Source: Bidens hawaiensis (Eukaryota; Streptophyta; Magnoliopsida; Asterales; Asteraceae). From it: a stretch of DNA of 64,000 nt. A program made the translations under genes and the position numbers. Shown piece by piece: positions 44,936 to 56,542 of the stretch (its first letter is position 1; each line of letters opens with the position of its first letter). The DNA is taken from the NCBI GenBank assembly GCA_021521415.1, contig JAIQDT010007377.1:92861-156860 (forward strand). Reading direction: 5' to 3'. Below the pieces are notes generated by a model that saw nothing but the letters and a program-made list of their open reading frames with translations, did no database searches and was not told the DNA's origin.

Positions 44936-45919
44936 TAGAGCGTGATGCTCTTTAAAACGTATAAGTATATAAAATATGTATAGATGTAATGTATGTAAAG
45001 AAAGAATAAAGGAAACAATGAAAGAAAGAAAGAAGGTATATACTCGTGTATGTACGAAAGAAAGATAAGCAGGTCAAGTATATAATATGTATCTTCGGAT
45101 GCGTATGTATAAGTATGTGAAAGTATTGTATGTTACTTGATTAACTAGAACTCACTCAGCGTAGCTGACTTTTAGTATGCACGCAGGTGAGTAGGATGAG
45201 TCAGTTAGATTGAGGAGGACACATGGTGGAAGAATAAGAAGTTGGCATCTGAAGACCTGTGACATTTTTATTTAAATGATGTTTATGTTTGAAAGACGAA
45301 AGATGTTAACTGAGACAAGTTTTTGTAATGATTTGAAATGTTTATTGAAGTTTTAATATTCTGTGAAAGTTATTTTTAACGCTGATAATTAGAACTGTGT
45401 TTATGAGTAAATCCAACGTCCAAAGTAGGGCACCGAGATCGGGGCCTTACAGTTAAGTTAATACAAAATGCATTATTACCAGTCTAGGTCATTACTAGTT
45501 AAGTTATTAATATACAAAACACTAAACCACAAACAACTTAAACCATAATTGATTTGGTCTTGGCCACCTACTTGAAACTGGAAATTGTAGATCCGGTATG
45601 TTCGGGTTTTCACCAAAACCACCTACTCAAGTTCCATGTGGTCAAAGCTAACATCCTTCCAAATCAAGGCTATAAAAGCAATAACATAATCGCCTCAATA
45701 ACAGATCATCGACTTAAAACTTAAGTTAAGTGAAAAATGTGAATTCTGATACCTATGAAAAAACGTGGTATTAACGATTGCATCCAAATCCAAGCCATCG
45801 GGAAGGCATGTGTGATAAACGACGGGAGACGGGATGATTGAATTAGGGTTGTAAGTTGCGAAGGTGAGGGGATTATATGTAGCCGGGGTAATTTAAAAGT
45901 GAAAATAGATAACACCCCT

Positions 45920-46067
45920 GAAACTAACGGACGTAACAGCCATTAGTTAACGACTAGGCCCAATTGCCAAAAAAAATGCTGACTACAGGGTCTATATTTG
46001 AAAAATGGCACCACAAGGTTAAAACCTTCGTTTTGTTTACAACCACAAGAACCATATTTGCAATTAA
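45920..46067 (-). repeat. Right inverted end matching 35211
   Basis: Its reverse complement starts TTAATTGCAAATATGG and includes GGTTTTAACC and GGCAATTGGGCC blocks equivalent to the left copy. The interval between the two outer edges is about 10.86 kb. Confidence 0.5.
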
Positions 46068-46623
46068 CTAAATTCATAACTACATACTTTTGTAAAAGAA
46101 AATTTTGGTACAAGCACACTTAAGTTATAATAACCGTTTCAAGTAGGCCTGGTGAATGTAACCCGTTTATGTAACATTTCGGGTTTTCGAACCTATCGTT
46201 TATGTAATCTTTACCCGACCCGGGTTCGGGTTCGGGTATTTAATCAATGAAGTTTCGTATTTGTTTAATTCTTTTTATTTATATAATTGATTATAATTAT
46301 AAGTTGTACAAAAACAACCCTTAACCAACTTTAATTCACCTTTGCATCCAACCTCAAAAAACAAGGACCAACTAGCAAAATAAACAAAAAATAATATTCT
46401 CTTTCTCTTCTCCCTTGCGACAACCGACAACATCTCCCCCCCCCCCCCCCTTTTCTTGGACCAAAATTTACGGACTAAATCAAGCAAATTGATATAATCA
46501 AATCATTGACAACCTAAAACGCGGCTTCCGACAAGCTATACATGGTAATTAGTTAGCTAAAGCAACTAATTGATTCGTAATTGCGAATAAAACGAACCGC
46601 GGCCTAAATGGTTCTTAAAACAC

Positions 46624-46631
46624 TATATAAA
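46624..46631 (+). promoter_or_regulatory. TATA box of the chromovirus left LTR
   Basis: TATATAAA in the context CACTATATAAACG, repeated exactly in the right LTR at 56986-56993. Confidence 0.6.
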
Positions 46632-46968
46632 CGTCACTATAATTCAATTAAATCACACCATACCACCCCTATTACATTGCGACCCTAACCCCTAACCTAA
46701 TTTCAAAATACACAGCCGTTAAGACCTTCTTCGATCAATCCAAGAGCCGTGACAACTCATCTCATCGTTCACCCTCATTTCATCATCAATTTCGGTAATT
46801 AAACTTTTCTTTGTACTCGTTTTTAATCAACAAACGAAAGCCCTAAGTCAATTTGAATCAAAACCAAGCAATTTAACCAATTTAAAGTCTAGGGGATTTG
46901 GGGAAGAACATGAACTGCAAACAGTGTATTTAAATTTCCAGATTAATTGTTTCATCAAACTGAGGCGC

Positions 46969-47032
46969 TGGCCTGATGGCCAACGCATGCTGTCATAAAG
47001 CTTGAACCTGCCTGGGGCGCGGGTTCGAATCC
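46969..47032 (+). other. tRNA-like module with B box in the chromovirus LTR
   Basis: GGTTCGAATCC (47022-47032) is a perfect B box; TGGCCTGATGGC (46969-46980) is an A box with two departures. The flank CTGGGGCGCGGGTTCGA parallels GGTGGCGCGGGTTCGAG in the solo LTR at 26528-30519. Pairing arms of a full tRNA are not complete. Confidence 0.6.
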
Positions 47033-47212
47033 CCAGGCCCGGTTTTTATGTTTTAATTGTTATTATTAATTTTGTTTACTTTTAATCAAATACTATGATA
47101 ACCATACATGTATAAATTCTTAAAAATCCATTTTCTTCATAAAACGAACTCCAGATTTAATGTTTTCGTACCTTTGAAATTTTATTAACCTTGTAAGATA
47201 TATATATATATA

Positions 47213-49591
47213 TAGGGGATGGATCTTGCGAGAAGTGAAGTTACGGCGAGAAGTGCGAGAAGTGAATCTCAACCCTTCATTACATATATCAATGGTTTAA
47301 ACTAAAAGATGGTATTTTTGTAATTATGTTGATAATGTAATCTAATGTTTTATGATAAAAAGGGCAAAATCGTCTGATTGCGTAGGTTAAAAATATGTAA
47401 CGCCGCTAAACCTCAATTCACCCCTGGTTTCACTCCAGAACATAAAGAGTCCTGTGCGAAATCCGACTACCAATCGATGAGTTTAACAACACTAATTGTT
47501 TTGCAAGTGTATAGGAATCGAATGTCCTTAGTACATAGTGTATTCTATTGAAACAAAATTGGGGGTTATCTTCTCTGCATCGGTGCATCAGTGACGGAAT
47601 AAAGAGAGCAATCGGTAAGGTATTTAGGTTAAATTGTCTTCTTGTTTCAATAAAACTATAGTATAATCTATAAAACACAAAAACTTTGAATATTTGTTTG
47701 CTGAATTTCATCCTGAAGATGCGTAATTCACAGAAGGAATGTATTTTTAATTTATGTTCAGTTGAGTTGTGTAGTTGAACTAATATAAAGTTTTCATACC
47801 TGACACTAGGTAAATTAGTTTTTGGTGCAATTATTAACAATTGATGCTTAGGCAAAGTGTAAGCATCTGGTTATATTGTGTAGTAATTAATATTTTATGA
47901 TTATGGAGGGATGTAGATGTGTGGAAACCGTATCGAGATTATTGATGTAGGTATCTACATACGCACCTACATATTGATGTGCCTACACACGCACCTACAT
48001 ATTGTTATAGGTAACTACACACATACCACCATCATGTATATTCCCTTTTCAGGTATGAAGAGAATATACTGATGTAGTACCTACTCACGAGCCTACATAT
48101 TGATATATGTACCTACATATTTAGATAAAGTATCTACGTATTGATATACGTACCTACACACATACCTACAATGTGTATGAAGAGAATATATTGATGTAGG
48201 TACCTACACACGTGCCTACATATCGATGTAGGTAAACTACACACATACCTACGGTATGAAGAGAATATATTGATGTAGTACCTACACAGTACACACGTAC
48301 CTACATATCAATACATAGTTTTCTAATATTGAAAATTTTTTTGTGCTTCAAATTTTTTTTGACAGAATGAAAGACGGCTAACATTAAAGAAGTCACAATG
48401 GAAAGGGCTTGGGATTGTGGTCTAGGAGAGGAGTGAAGAAAGCATAAAAAAGTACTCATCGGTTTAAGGACTAAACACGTTGCCAAATGCAAACATTATG
48501 CTATATGACAAAAACACAAAAAAGATCTGATTTCATGAATGCTCTAAGTTTGGAAAGAATATTTAGTTTCGTAAGAATGGAAGTTAAGGTTCTTTTTTTC
48601 CTAATGTTTCTAGACATGGTTTTGTTTTTATAACTCTTGTGTTTTGTGTATGTCTACCTAAATGTAGGTGATGTGTGTATGATAGTATGACTCTATTATG
48701 TATTCGGTTTGTAGTATTAATGTAATGGGTTTGAAATCTGGTTATGAAGTTAACGCATTTGATAGTCTATGTCTTTTGTACATATTTATTTACTTCAAAG
48801 GTTTGTGTTGTGTTTGTGTAGGTTTATGTTACGAGTATAAGTTCGGTATGCAATTTAGGTAGTTGTATGTTCGTTTGATTTATTCCATATTTTTAGCATA
48901 CACTTTCTTGTTTGTATGTCTATGTTAAAAGAGTCTATTGAGCAGTAAGATATGTTATATATGTGGAATGTTTGTTAGTCAACTATAAAATTTGGTTTAA
49001 TTAAGTATTTGAGATACCCTAGATTATATGTTTTGTGTCCAGTTGATAACAACATCAAATAAATTTGGTGTTAGAAGTTTAAATTGTAAATATAATGGTT
49101 ATTATAAATATAGGATTATTTTAAGAGGATCATTTTAATTTGTGTAAGTAATTATTTTACGTTGTTAATTCATATAATGATCATGTGATTGAAAGTCACC
49201 CACTATTGTTTCTTCTATGTAATGTCCTCAATCAATTTAGGTGATTCTTGATTAATTGGGTTGAACTGAATCAATTTTGGGATACAGAGTTTGAAAAAAT
49301 TGGAGTACCAAATTGGGGATTAGGGTCTAAACGAATTAGTTAGTTTAATTGGATATGGTAAAAACTTATGAGATTTCAAATTTTTAATCGGAAATTGTTT
49401 GTGGTGCATGTAGACCAATTATTATTTGATTGTAACTTATTTTTAATATTAGATAGTTACCAAAAATGAAAACATAGACATTTGACTATTATGCCCTTCT
49501 AATTATTAATTCAGAAAATAAAAACAAATTACGTGATTTGTTAGAATCACTTCTCGCTCTAAGAAACATTTCTGAAATGAACCAATACCTA
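47213..49591. mobile_element. 2.4-kb TIR element nested in the chromovirus LTR (GCGAGAAGTG family)
   Basis: Left end TAGGGGATGGATCTTGCG and right end (reverse complement TAGGTATTGGTTCATTTC), with GCGAGAAGTGCGAGAAGTGA inside the left and CACTTCTCGCT inside the right, match the small element at 28714-29092. Both flanks are TA repeats. The interior includes a CCTACAC-rich minisatellite. The 141-aa minus frame 47430-47855 lacks any recognisable domain, and I see no transposase. Confidence 0.75.
47935..48310. repeat. TGTAGGTACCTACAC minisatellite
   Basis: Units such as TGATGTAGGTACCTACACAC then GTGCCTACATAT recur irregularly; GAAGAGAATATATTGATGTAG occurs three times with variants. Many units are near-palindromic around GGTACC. 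The same words appear at 28860-28990 in the small relative. Confidence 0.8.
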
Positions 49592-49610
49592 TATATATAT
49601 ATATTATATA

Positions 49611-49641
<31 letters not shown>

Positions 49642-50795
49642 CGTCGAGCATATAACAAGTATAATGACAAAAAAAACTTCTTTTGCTTAATAAACTGAAC
49701 CATGTTACCCATTCAAAACAAATTCAACTTTCTCATATTATACATCATTAATGTTTTATTAATAATTAAAGCGTCGAATCATCTTAAAGGTTGTTGTTTA
49801 ATTTTTGTTTTATAATTAATATTTATGTTACTTGTTTAAAGATCTAACAATCACGAAAACAATAATAATAATAATATTAATAATAATAGCAATAATAAGG
49901 ATAACAATAACAACAATGACATATATAAGTATAATAAACCTTATAATTAACAAAAATGTACCTAATAATATTTTATCGAATCTCAAAACCCGTTATAAAT
50001 ATTAGTATTCCGCTAAAATTATATTTAATCCTTGTTATTAACATCTAAGAGTATTTGTCGGTGAACCTCGAGAAGCTTGATCGTTTCCATACTAGCCTTT
50101 TCTTTTATTATCTCATTCTCGTTTATCCACTTGATAAGGTAAGTAAATTCGCATCCCCCTTTTTACCATTTTAAGTTTTGCGGACGTTATGCGTTCACAA
50201 TTAAATTATTGTTTTCACTACGATTCCACTATATGCGTAATTGAAATTGCTCGATTAGTTGATATGTGCAAATGTGACTATGTGTTTACTTTATGTTGGT
50301 TGGTATCCTCATCCTCATTAGTATGATCATACGCCGTCGAATTAGCTCGTTATCAAAATGATTCGAGTGAAAAGACAACTTTTATTTATTGTTATACTAG
50401 TTGTAGTGATTTACAATTATCGCACGGGATTGTCATTTTATTATTATATATATACTCAAAATCGTGGTTTACTTGCTCAACTTTATGTTGACAAAATATA
50501 TATTTTCACGCATGGCGCAGGTAGCTTTATCGGATGAATCTAGTATTGGAAGTTAGATGAGACCTTAGGTTGCTTGATGAATGAAGAACATTTTCTTTTT
50601 GTTTTAAGTTATTTATTATTGATTTGTAACGTTATTGTTAAGACAATGTTTGTGCTTTTGAAAATTGATATATGAATAAATAATTTAGATATTGACACGT
50701 GTATTTTACTTAGTGTCTTCTGAGCTATGATACAATCAATGTCGTGCCCTGGCATGTTCCGCCTGGCATGTTCCGCCGTAGGTTGGGGTGTGACA

Positions 50796-51781
50796 AATTG
50801 GTATCAGAGCCGAAGGCTATAAGATAGGTGGTTAGACGTAACGACCTAGTAGCATGCTTAGGGTCCCTATACGTGTTCCTATACGTGCACCCTACTTGTT
50901 TAAATTTTTGTACATAGTTTAGCATATTTATATTGTTCATCGTATACAATTGTACACAAAAAGCACACACTTAATCCGATGCTATGCCTCACCCTCCAAA
51001 ATTATTTATTTTTTAAACTCTAGGACGATTTTTTTTATCGGGAAATTCCTTAGGAAATCCCACCTTTTTGCTCCCCTCTCCTTGAGGATGATTCGTGGGA
51101 CGGATATGTAGTAACTGGAAGAAGGACGCACTTGTTTACCGAACCCTTGACACCAAGGCTTGCGAGCCTAAGGAAGTGCAGTGCGCATAAGTCTCAACCG
51201 CGAGACCTGGTTGCCTTCCTGGAGTGTTCGGTAAGGGGGTGGAACTTATTAGGCCAAAGCATATCACACCAAACGTACCCAAATATACTACCCTCATTGT
51301 ATCAACGTGGTCATGTGACGATCACATCCTTAAATTTATAACCGAATTCACGGTGATTTCGTGGCTAAACTCGGTTTTTCCGTATTGTGTTTTGTTGATC
51401 GGATGGATGAAGTATGTTCAATGGGGTGGTTCCCGAACTACTTCAACCATAAACCTCAACACCCCCCCCCCTCAAATTCGATTTTCGATTGATTTTGTTT
51501 ATTTGGTGTTCGATATTTTTCATTTGTTGGAAGGACCCATGGTGATACATGAAGCCCTAACCGACAAATGAACCTATGTATTTTTATTCAAGTTATGTTG
51601 TTATATTTTCTCAAAATGTTAAATATGATAAAATGTTATATAATCAAGTCTCGTTAATAACGAAATTCTCAACCTCAAACACAATCCCAACCTCAATGCA
51701 CGATTACTATATTTCGTCAATTAATTTTACTCCCAACATTCACCCGAGTCTTACGAACTTTACACCTTTTACCCTTGCAGT
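50796..51781 (+). other. Chromovirus primer site and 5' leader
   Basis: TTGGTATCAGAGCC (50798-50811) is the tRNA-Met primer site. The leader to the gag ATG at 51782 is about 970 bp and includes a C-run at 51463-51472. Short frames at 51132-51571 show no domain and are not called. Confidence 0.8.
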
Positions 51782-53170
51782 ATGTCTTCTCGCCTCATCA
51801 ACCGTAACCGTCGCAACGGCAACTCTGGCCGTAGCATGTCATCCTGCATTGCTAAGGGCATCGTGGAAGCCCTCCCAACCATCATCACTCAATTGCAAAC
51901 AGTGAATGCTTCTTCATCATCCACAACTCCGAACCCAATTGCTTACCCCCTCAAACAATTCAGGAGTGCCAACCCGCCTGAATACCACGATATCGACGGT
52001 GCTACCGTTCTCCTCCAATGGTTCGAAGAAATGGAGAGCATATTCCTCCAATGTGAATGCCCCGAGGACAAGAAAACCAATTACGCCTCAAGCAAGCTTA
52101 AGAAGAATGCCCTCAATTGGTGGAATGGTGAGAAGTGCACGCTTGGCGCTGAGGTTGCCATAGCCTTGCCATGGGATGACCTCAAGAAACTTATGCTCAA
52201 GAAGTTCTGCCCGAAACATGAGATTCAGAAGTTGGAAGAGGAATTTTGGAATTTGAAACAAGAAAGTGGTAATGACATCGCCTAAAACAATCGTTCCCAT
52301 GAACTGAGCCTTCTCATTCCCCACATGGTTAATCCACTTGAGCGTGCAATCGACAAGTACATCTCGGGTTTGCCTATGGAAATCCAAGACTCCGTACTAA
52401 GTCGTGACCCTCAAACGCTCCATGATGCCATCACCCTAGCCGGTATCCTCACCGAGAACCACGTTAAGGCCGGGACCTTGCCGCGGAAGAATTCTAAGAA
52501 GTCTGATGATAAGCCCACACCTAAGCCCACTAAAGAGCCTAAGCCCGAATCCTATAAGCCCGAATCCTCCAAGAATAACAACCACAACAACTCATCTCAC
52601 TACCGCAACAACAAGAGAAAACCCAACTCCCAAAATTATGTCTTAGCCCAACTACAAGCCCCTCCAACTAAGAAGCCCACACCGTCCCACACCCGTATTG
52701 CAACACTTGCCAACGCCACCACCCGACCCAAGCCACTTTTCGGGTGTGCACCAATTGCCACCGATTCGGCCACATTACCCAATATTGTCGAGAAGCACCT
52801 CATGTGCAAGCCGCTCCACCGCGGTTCGCACCATCAAACCAACCCAACCGAGCCATCCCTCATGCTCTAACCATTAACACCGCTAGGGCTTGCTACAATT
52901 GTGGTGACCCAAATCACCTTCGCAACGCATGTCCTCGACTCGTCCAAGCTCACCAAGCCTATGTTGCACCACAACCTTACTACACCTCCAAAGCCTATCA
53001 AGTGCAAGCTTATCAACCCCAAGTACCCCAACTCATGGCTCCTCCACCTCTTCAAGCTCAACCCATGGTCATGCAAGCCTATCAAGCCCCAACCTCTCAA
53101 GCTTCAACTTCTCAAATCCAAGCACCACAAAGAACTCAAGGCCAAGCTTTCACCATCAACGCTCATCAAG
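51782..53170 (+). pseudogene. Chromovirus Gag, two zinc knuckles, broken
   Basis: The Met at 51782 begins MSSRLINRNRRNGNSGRSMS. The Gag core has the PPEYHDIDGATVLLQWFEEM and WWNGEKCTLG blocks typical of plant Ty3/gypsy. A TAA at 52283-52285 replaces a sense codon in GNDIA-NNRSHELSLLIPH, and the same frame continues. A frameshift near 52650 precedes the zinc-binding part: CTNCHRFGHITQYC and CYNCGDPNHLRNAC, a paired CCHC arrangement. A Gln/Ala/Pro-rich tail follows. It would package element RNA if intact. Confidence 0.88.
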
Positions 53171-53822
53171 CCCGAAACTCGAATGATGTGGTGAACGGTA
53201 CGTTCCTAATTAATAAGCACCATGCTTCGGTACTACTTGATTCGGGAGCCGATGGGAGCTTTATTTCCTTTGATTTTGAATACATACTTGATGTGCCCCG
53301 TAGTAAATTATCTAAGCCCTTCACGGTATAGATAGCAAACGGTAGTTTGATCACGATTGACTCCGTCATTCAAAATTGCACGATTACCCTCAATGGACAA
53401 AAGTTCTCTATCGACCTTATCCCTATGCAAATGGGTAGTTTCGACGTTATCATTGGTATGGATTGGCTCTCTCTCCACAGTGCCGAAATTTTATATTTCG
53501 ATAAACTTATTCGAATCCTTATTGATGGAGGCATGATTCTAAACATTCGCGGTGAAGGACCCTTCTCAAAGCTAAACCTCATGTCGTGTCTCAAAGCCCA
53601 ACGTTACTTACGCAAGAAGTATGTCGCCTTTTTAGCCCACATCACCACAAAATTTGATGAAGAAAAGAAACTTTCCGACATCCCGATTGTCTGCGACTTC
53701 CCCGAAGTCTTTCCTGATGACGTTTCTGGACTCCCTCCAATTCGTTAAGTGAAGTTCCGTATTGATCTTGTACCCGGAGCAAATCCCGTAGCCAAAGCAC
53801 AGTACCGTTTTCACCTTCCGAG
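53171..53822 (+). pseudogene. Chromovirus aspartic protease
   Basis: The active site is ASVLLDSGADGSFIS, followed by the flap and GMDWLSLH motif near 53455-53475. TAG at 53329-53331 and TAA at 53746-53748 interrupt the same frame, and a frameshift occurs near 53810. The region joins Gag to RT, as in other chromoviruses, where one polyprotein is cut by this domain. Confidence 0.87.
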
Positions 53823-54990
53823 ATGCAAGAACTCTCTAACCAAATCCAAGAACTCACGGAAAAGGATTTTATTCGCCCGAGTTCGTCTCCATGGGGCGCA
53901 CCCGTCTTGTTTGTTAAGAAGAAATACGGTACTCTTCGTATGTATATTGATTATCGTGAGCTCAACAAGCTTACTATCAATAATCGTTATCCCCTTTCGC
54001 GTATCGATGATCTTTTCGATCAACTCCATGGAGCCGCATGTTTCTCTAAGATTGATCTCCGTTCGGGTTATCACCAACTCCGTGTCCACGAAGATGACAT
54101 ACCCAAGACCGCCTTCCGTACTCGTTATGGCCACTTTGAGTTCCGAGTTATGCCTTTTGGGTTAAGTAATGCTCCCGCCGTTTTCATGGACCTTATGAAT
54201 CGTGTTTGTAAACCCTACCTCGACAAGTTTGTGATTGTTTTCATCGATGATATCTTGATATACTCTAAATCCGAGACCGAGCACAAAGACCATTTGCGCG
54301 CCATTCTCGACTTGTTACGAAAAGAACAACTTTATGCTAAGTTATCCAAATGCGAATTTTGGCTAAAGCAAGTTCAATTCTTGGGCCACATCGTTAACGA
54401 CAAGGGTATTCACGTTGATCCCGCAAAAATTGAGGACGTTAAAAATTGGGCGACCCCGTCCTCTCCAACGGAGATTCGTTCATTTCTTGGTTTAGCGGGG
54501 TATTACCGTCGTTTTATCCGCAACTTTTCAAAGATTGCTTCACCCCTTACCGCACTAACCCACAAAGGGAAAGTTTACGAATGGGGTTCCGATCAAGAGG
54601 AAGTGTTTCAAACTCTTAAGGACATGCTTTGCAATGCTCCAATCCTTGCCCTTCCCGAGGGCAATGACGATTTTGTTGTTTTTTGTGACGCTTCTATTCA
54701 AGGTCTTGGTTGTGTTCTTATGCAACGAGACAAGGTCATTGCTTACGCTTCACGTCAACTCAAGGTTCACGAGAAAAATTACACGACGCACGACCTCGAA
54801 CTTGGTGCGGTCGTGTTTGCCTTGAAAATTTGGATACACTACCTTTACGGCACGAAATGTTTGGTCTTCACCGACCATAATAGTTTACAAAACATTTTCG
54901 ACCAAAAGGACCTCAATATGCGACAAAGACGATGGGCCAAATTGTTAAGCGATTATGATTGCGAAATTCGCTACCACCCCCGGGAAAGCA
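53823..54990 (+). pseudogene. Chromovirus reverse transcriptase and RNase H
   Basis: The 396-aa frame 53823-55013 covers RT from [14 protein letters not shown] and [10 protein letters not shown] through [15 protein letters not shown] and the active site [11 protein letters not shown], to [11 protein letters not shown]. RNase H follows with [30 protein letters not shown] and [12 protein letters not shown] catalytic Asp residues are intact. An extra C in the CCCCC run near 54975 shifts the frame before the NVAADALSR block. The first Met (53823) is internal to the polyprotein and is not the true start. Confidence 0.92.
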
Positions 54991-56503
54991 AATGTCGCGG
55001 CCGATGCTCTTAGTCGTAAGAGTCATGTTAAATCCATCTTGCTCCATTGTGTCACCATCCAATCTGACCTCCAACACCGCATCTTCGACGCACAACACGT
55101 CTCCGTCACCGAGGGTAACTTACACGACGAAATGTCGTGTGGCGCCGAACTCCAAATTGAAACCAAACGTAATGGCTTACTCTATTATTTTGACCGTTCA
55201 TGGGTTCCCGATCGTGACGGTCTTCGCATGTTCATCCTCGATGAAGCTCATAAGTCACGATACTCTATCCATCCCGGTGCGGATAAAATGTATGCCGATC
55301 TTCGTACCATGTTTTGGTGGCCGGGAATGAAGAAATATATTGCGGTGTATGTATCTAAATGCCTCACTTGCTTTAAGATTAAAGTCGAGCATCAAAAACC
55401 GTTTGGTTTGCTCGAGCAACCTCCGATCCCCGTTTGGAAACGGGAAGACATAGTCATGGATTTCGTTACCAAACTCCCCACTACTCAAAGTTGCAATGAT
55501 AGTATTTGGGTGATTGTTGATCGTTTGACCAAGTCAGCTCATTTCATACCGTTCCAAGAAAAATCCTCCGTAAGCGAATTAGCCCGACTCTATGTCAAGT
55601 ACATCATTTGCTACCATGGAACGCCTTTGACCATTATTTCAGATCGTGATGGTCGGTTTACCTCTCATTTTTGGAGATCATTGCAAACCGCCTTGGGTAC
55701 CCGTATTGATTTAAGCACCGCTTATCACCCGCAAACCGATGGTCAATCGGAGAGAACGATCCAAACTCTCGAAGATATGCTCCGCTCTTGCATACTAGAC
55801 TTTGGTGGAAATTGGGATACTCACTTGCCACTTGTTGAGTTTTCCTATAATAATAGTTTTCACACTAGTATTGGCATGGCACCTTTTGAAGCTCTCTATG
55901 GCCGAAAATGCCGTGCCCCGATTTGTTGGAACGAGGTTGGTGAATCGCAAATCACCGATCCCGAGCTTGTTCAAGAAACTTCCGATCGAATCGCTCTCAT
56001 TCGCCAAAATCTTATTGCCGCTCGTAGCCGTCAAAAGAGCTACGTCGATAAGCGCCGTAAATCTCTCGAGTTCAATGTTGGTGATCGAGTGCTCCTCAAA
56101 GTATCTCCTTGGAAAAGGGTAGTTCGTTTTGGCAAAAGGAACAAATTATCTCCTCGTTCTGTTGGCCCGTTTGAGATCGTTGAAAGGGTTGGTAAAGTTG
56201 CGTATCGTCTCAATCTCCCCGAAGAGCTCTCCAATGTTCATCCAACTTTTCATGTTTCCAATCTCAAGAAATGCTTAGCCGAGGGGAATCTCCACATACC
56301 CCTCAATGAAGTACAAGTTGATGAATCTATGCGTGCTATCGAGAAACCCTTTGAAATCATGGATAATATGGACAAAGAGACCAAGCGTAGTCGTGTGCCG
56401 CTTGTCAAAGTTCATTGGGAATCTAAACGTGGTCCCGAGTTCACTTAGGAACGTAAAGACCAAATGGAATCCAAGTACTCGCACCTCTTCGGTACGGCTT
56501 AAT
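54955..56503 (+). pseudogene. Chromovirus integrase with C-terminal chromodomain
   Basis: The 497-aa frame carries the HHCC zinc finger (HKSRYSIHPGADKM, then CLTCFKIKVEH), the DDE core (Asp in MDFVTKLP, Asp in SDRDGRFTSHF, Glu in YHPQTDGQSER), the GPFEIVERVGKVAYRLNLP block and a chromodomain-type end (VPLVKVHWESKRGPEFT). TAG at 56446-56448 replaces the Trp normally found after FT; the frame then continues ERKDQMESKYSHLF to 56503. Integrase inserts the cDNA and the chromodomain directs it to marked chromatin. Domain order and chromodomain indicate the Tekay/Del group; this is inference by resemblance. Confidence 0.92.
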
Positions 56504-56526
56504 CTCTAATTTCGGGACGAAATTTC

Positions 56527-56542
56527 CAAAAGTAGGGAATGC
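56527..56542 (+). other. Chromovirus polypurine tract
   Basis: AAAAGTAGGGAATGC lies directly before the LTR start TGTAACATTTCGGG. It is the expected plus-strand primer site. Confidence 0.75.

Larger units (their letters stand above)
43031..45451 (+). mobile_element. Solo LTR, 2421 bp, with perfect target duplication
   Basis: Begins TGTAACACATAAATTT and ends GGGGCCTTACA, flanked by a perfect 5-bp duplication GTTAA (43026-43030 and 45452-45456). TATAAATA at 43189-43196 would be the promoter, placing the transcript start near 43220. Between about 43760 and 44290 it has dozens of TCGAATACAA/TCGCATACAA words, and at 44769-44935 a five-copy tandem array. No coding region remains. The ends resemble plant Ty3/gypsy LTRs. 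Confidence 0.85.
46170..50795 (+). repeat. Left LTR of a Ty3/gypsy chromovirus, with nested insertion
   Basis: Begins TGTAACATTTCGGG, ends GGTTGGGGTGTGACA and is followed two bases later by the tRNA-Met primer site. Its first ~620 bp match the right LTR at 56543-57151 with few differences. TATATAAA at 46624-46631 is the core promoter. Removal of the 2.38-kb nested element (47213-49591) leaves about 2.2 kb. The C11-12 run near 46439-46450 is also present in the other LTR. An (AAT)n tract lies at 49860-49900. Confidence 0.87.

Noticed and set aside
46961..47041. Functional tRNA gene
   Set aside because: The B box is perfect, but the A box is imperfect and acceptor and anticodon stems do not pair as in a true tRNA.
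47430..47855. 141-aa minus-strand frame inside the nested TIR element
   Set aside because: There is no recognisable transposase or other domain, the composition matches the AT-rich surroundings, and no second copy supports conservation.
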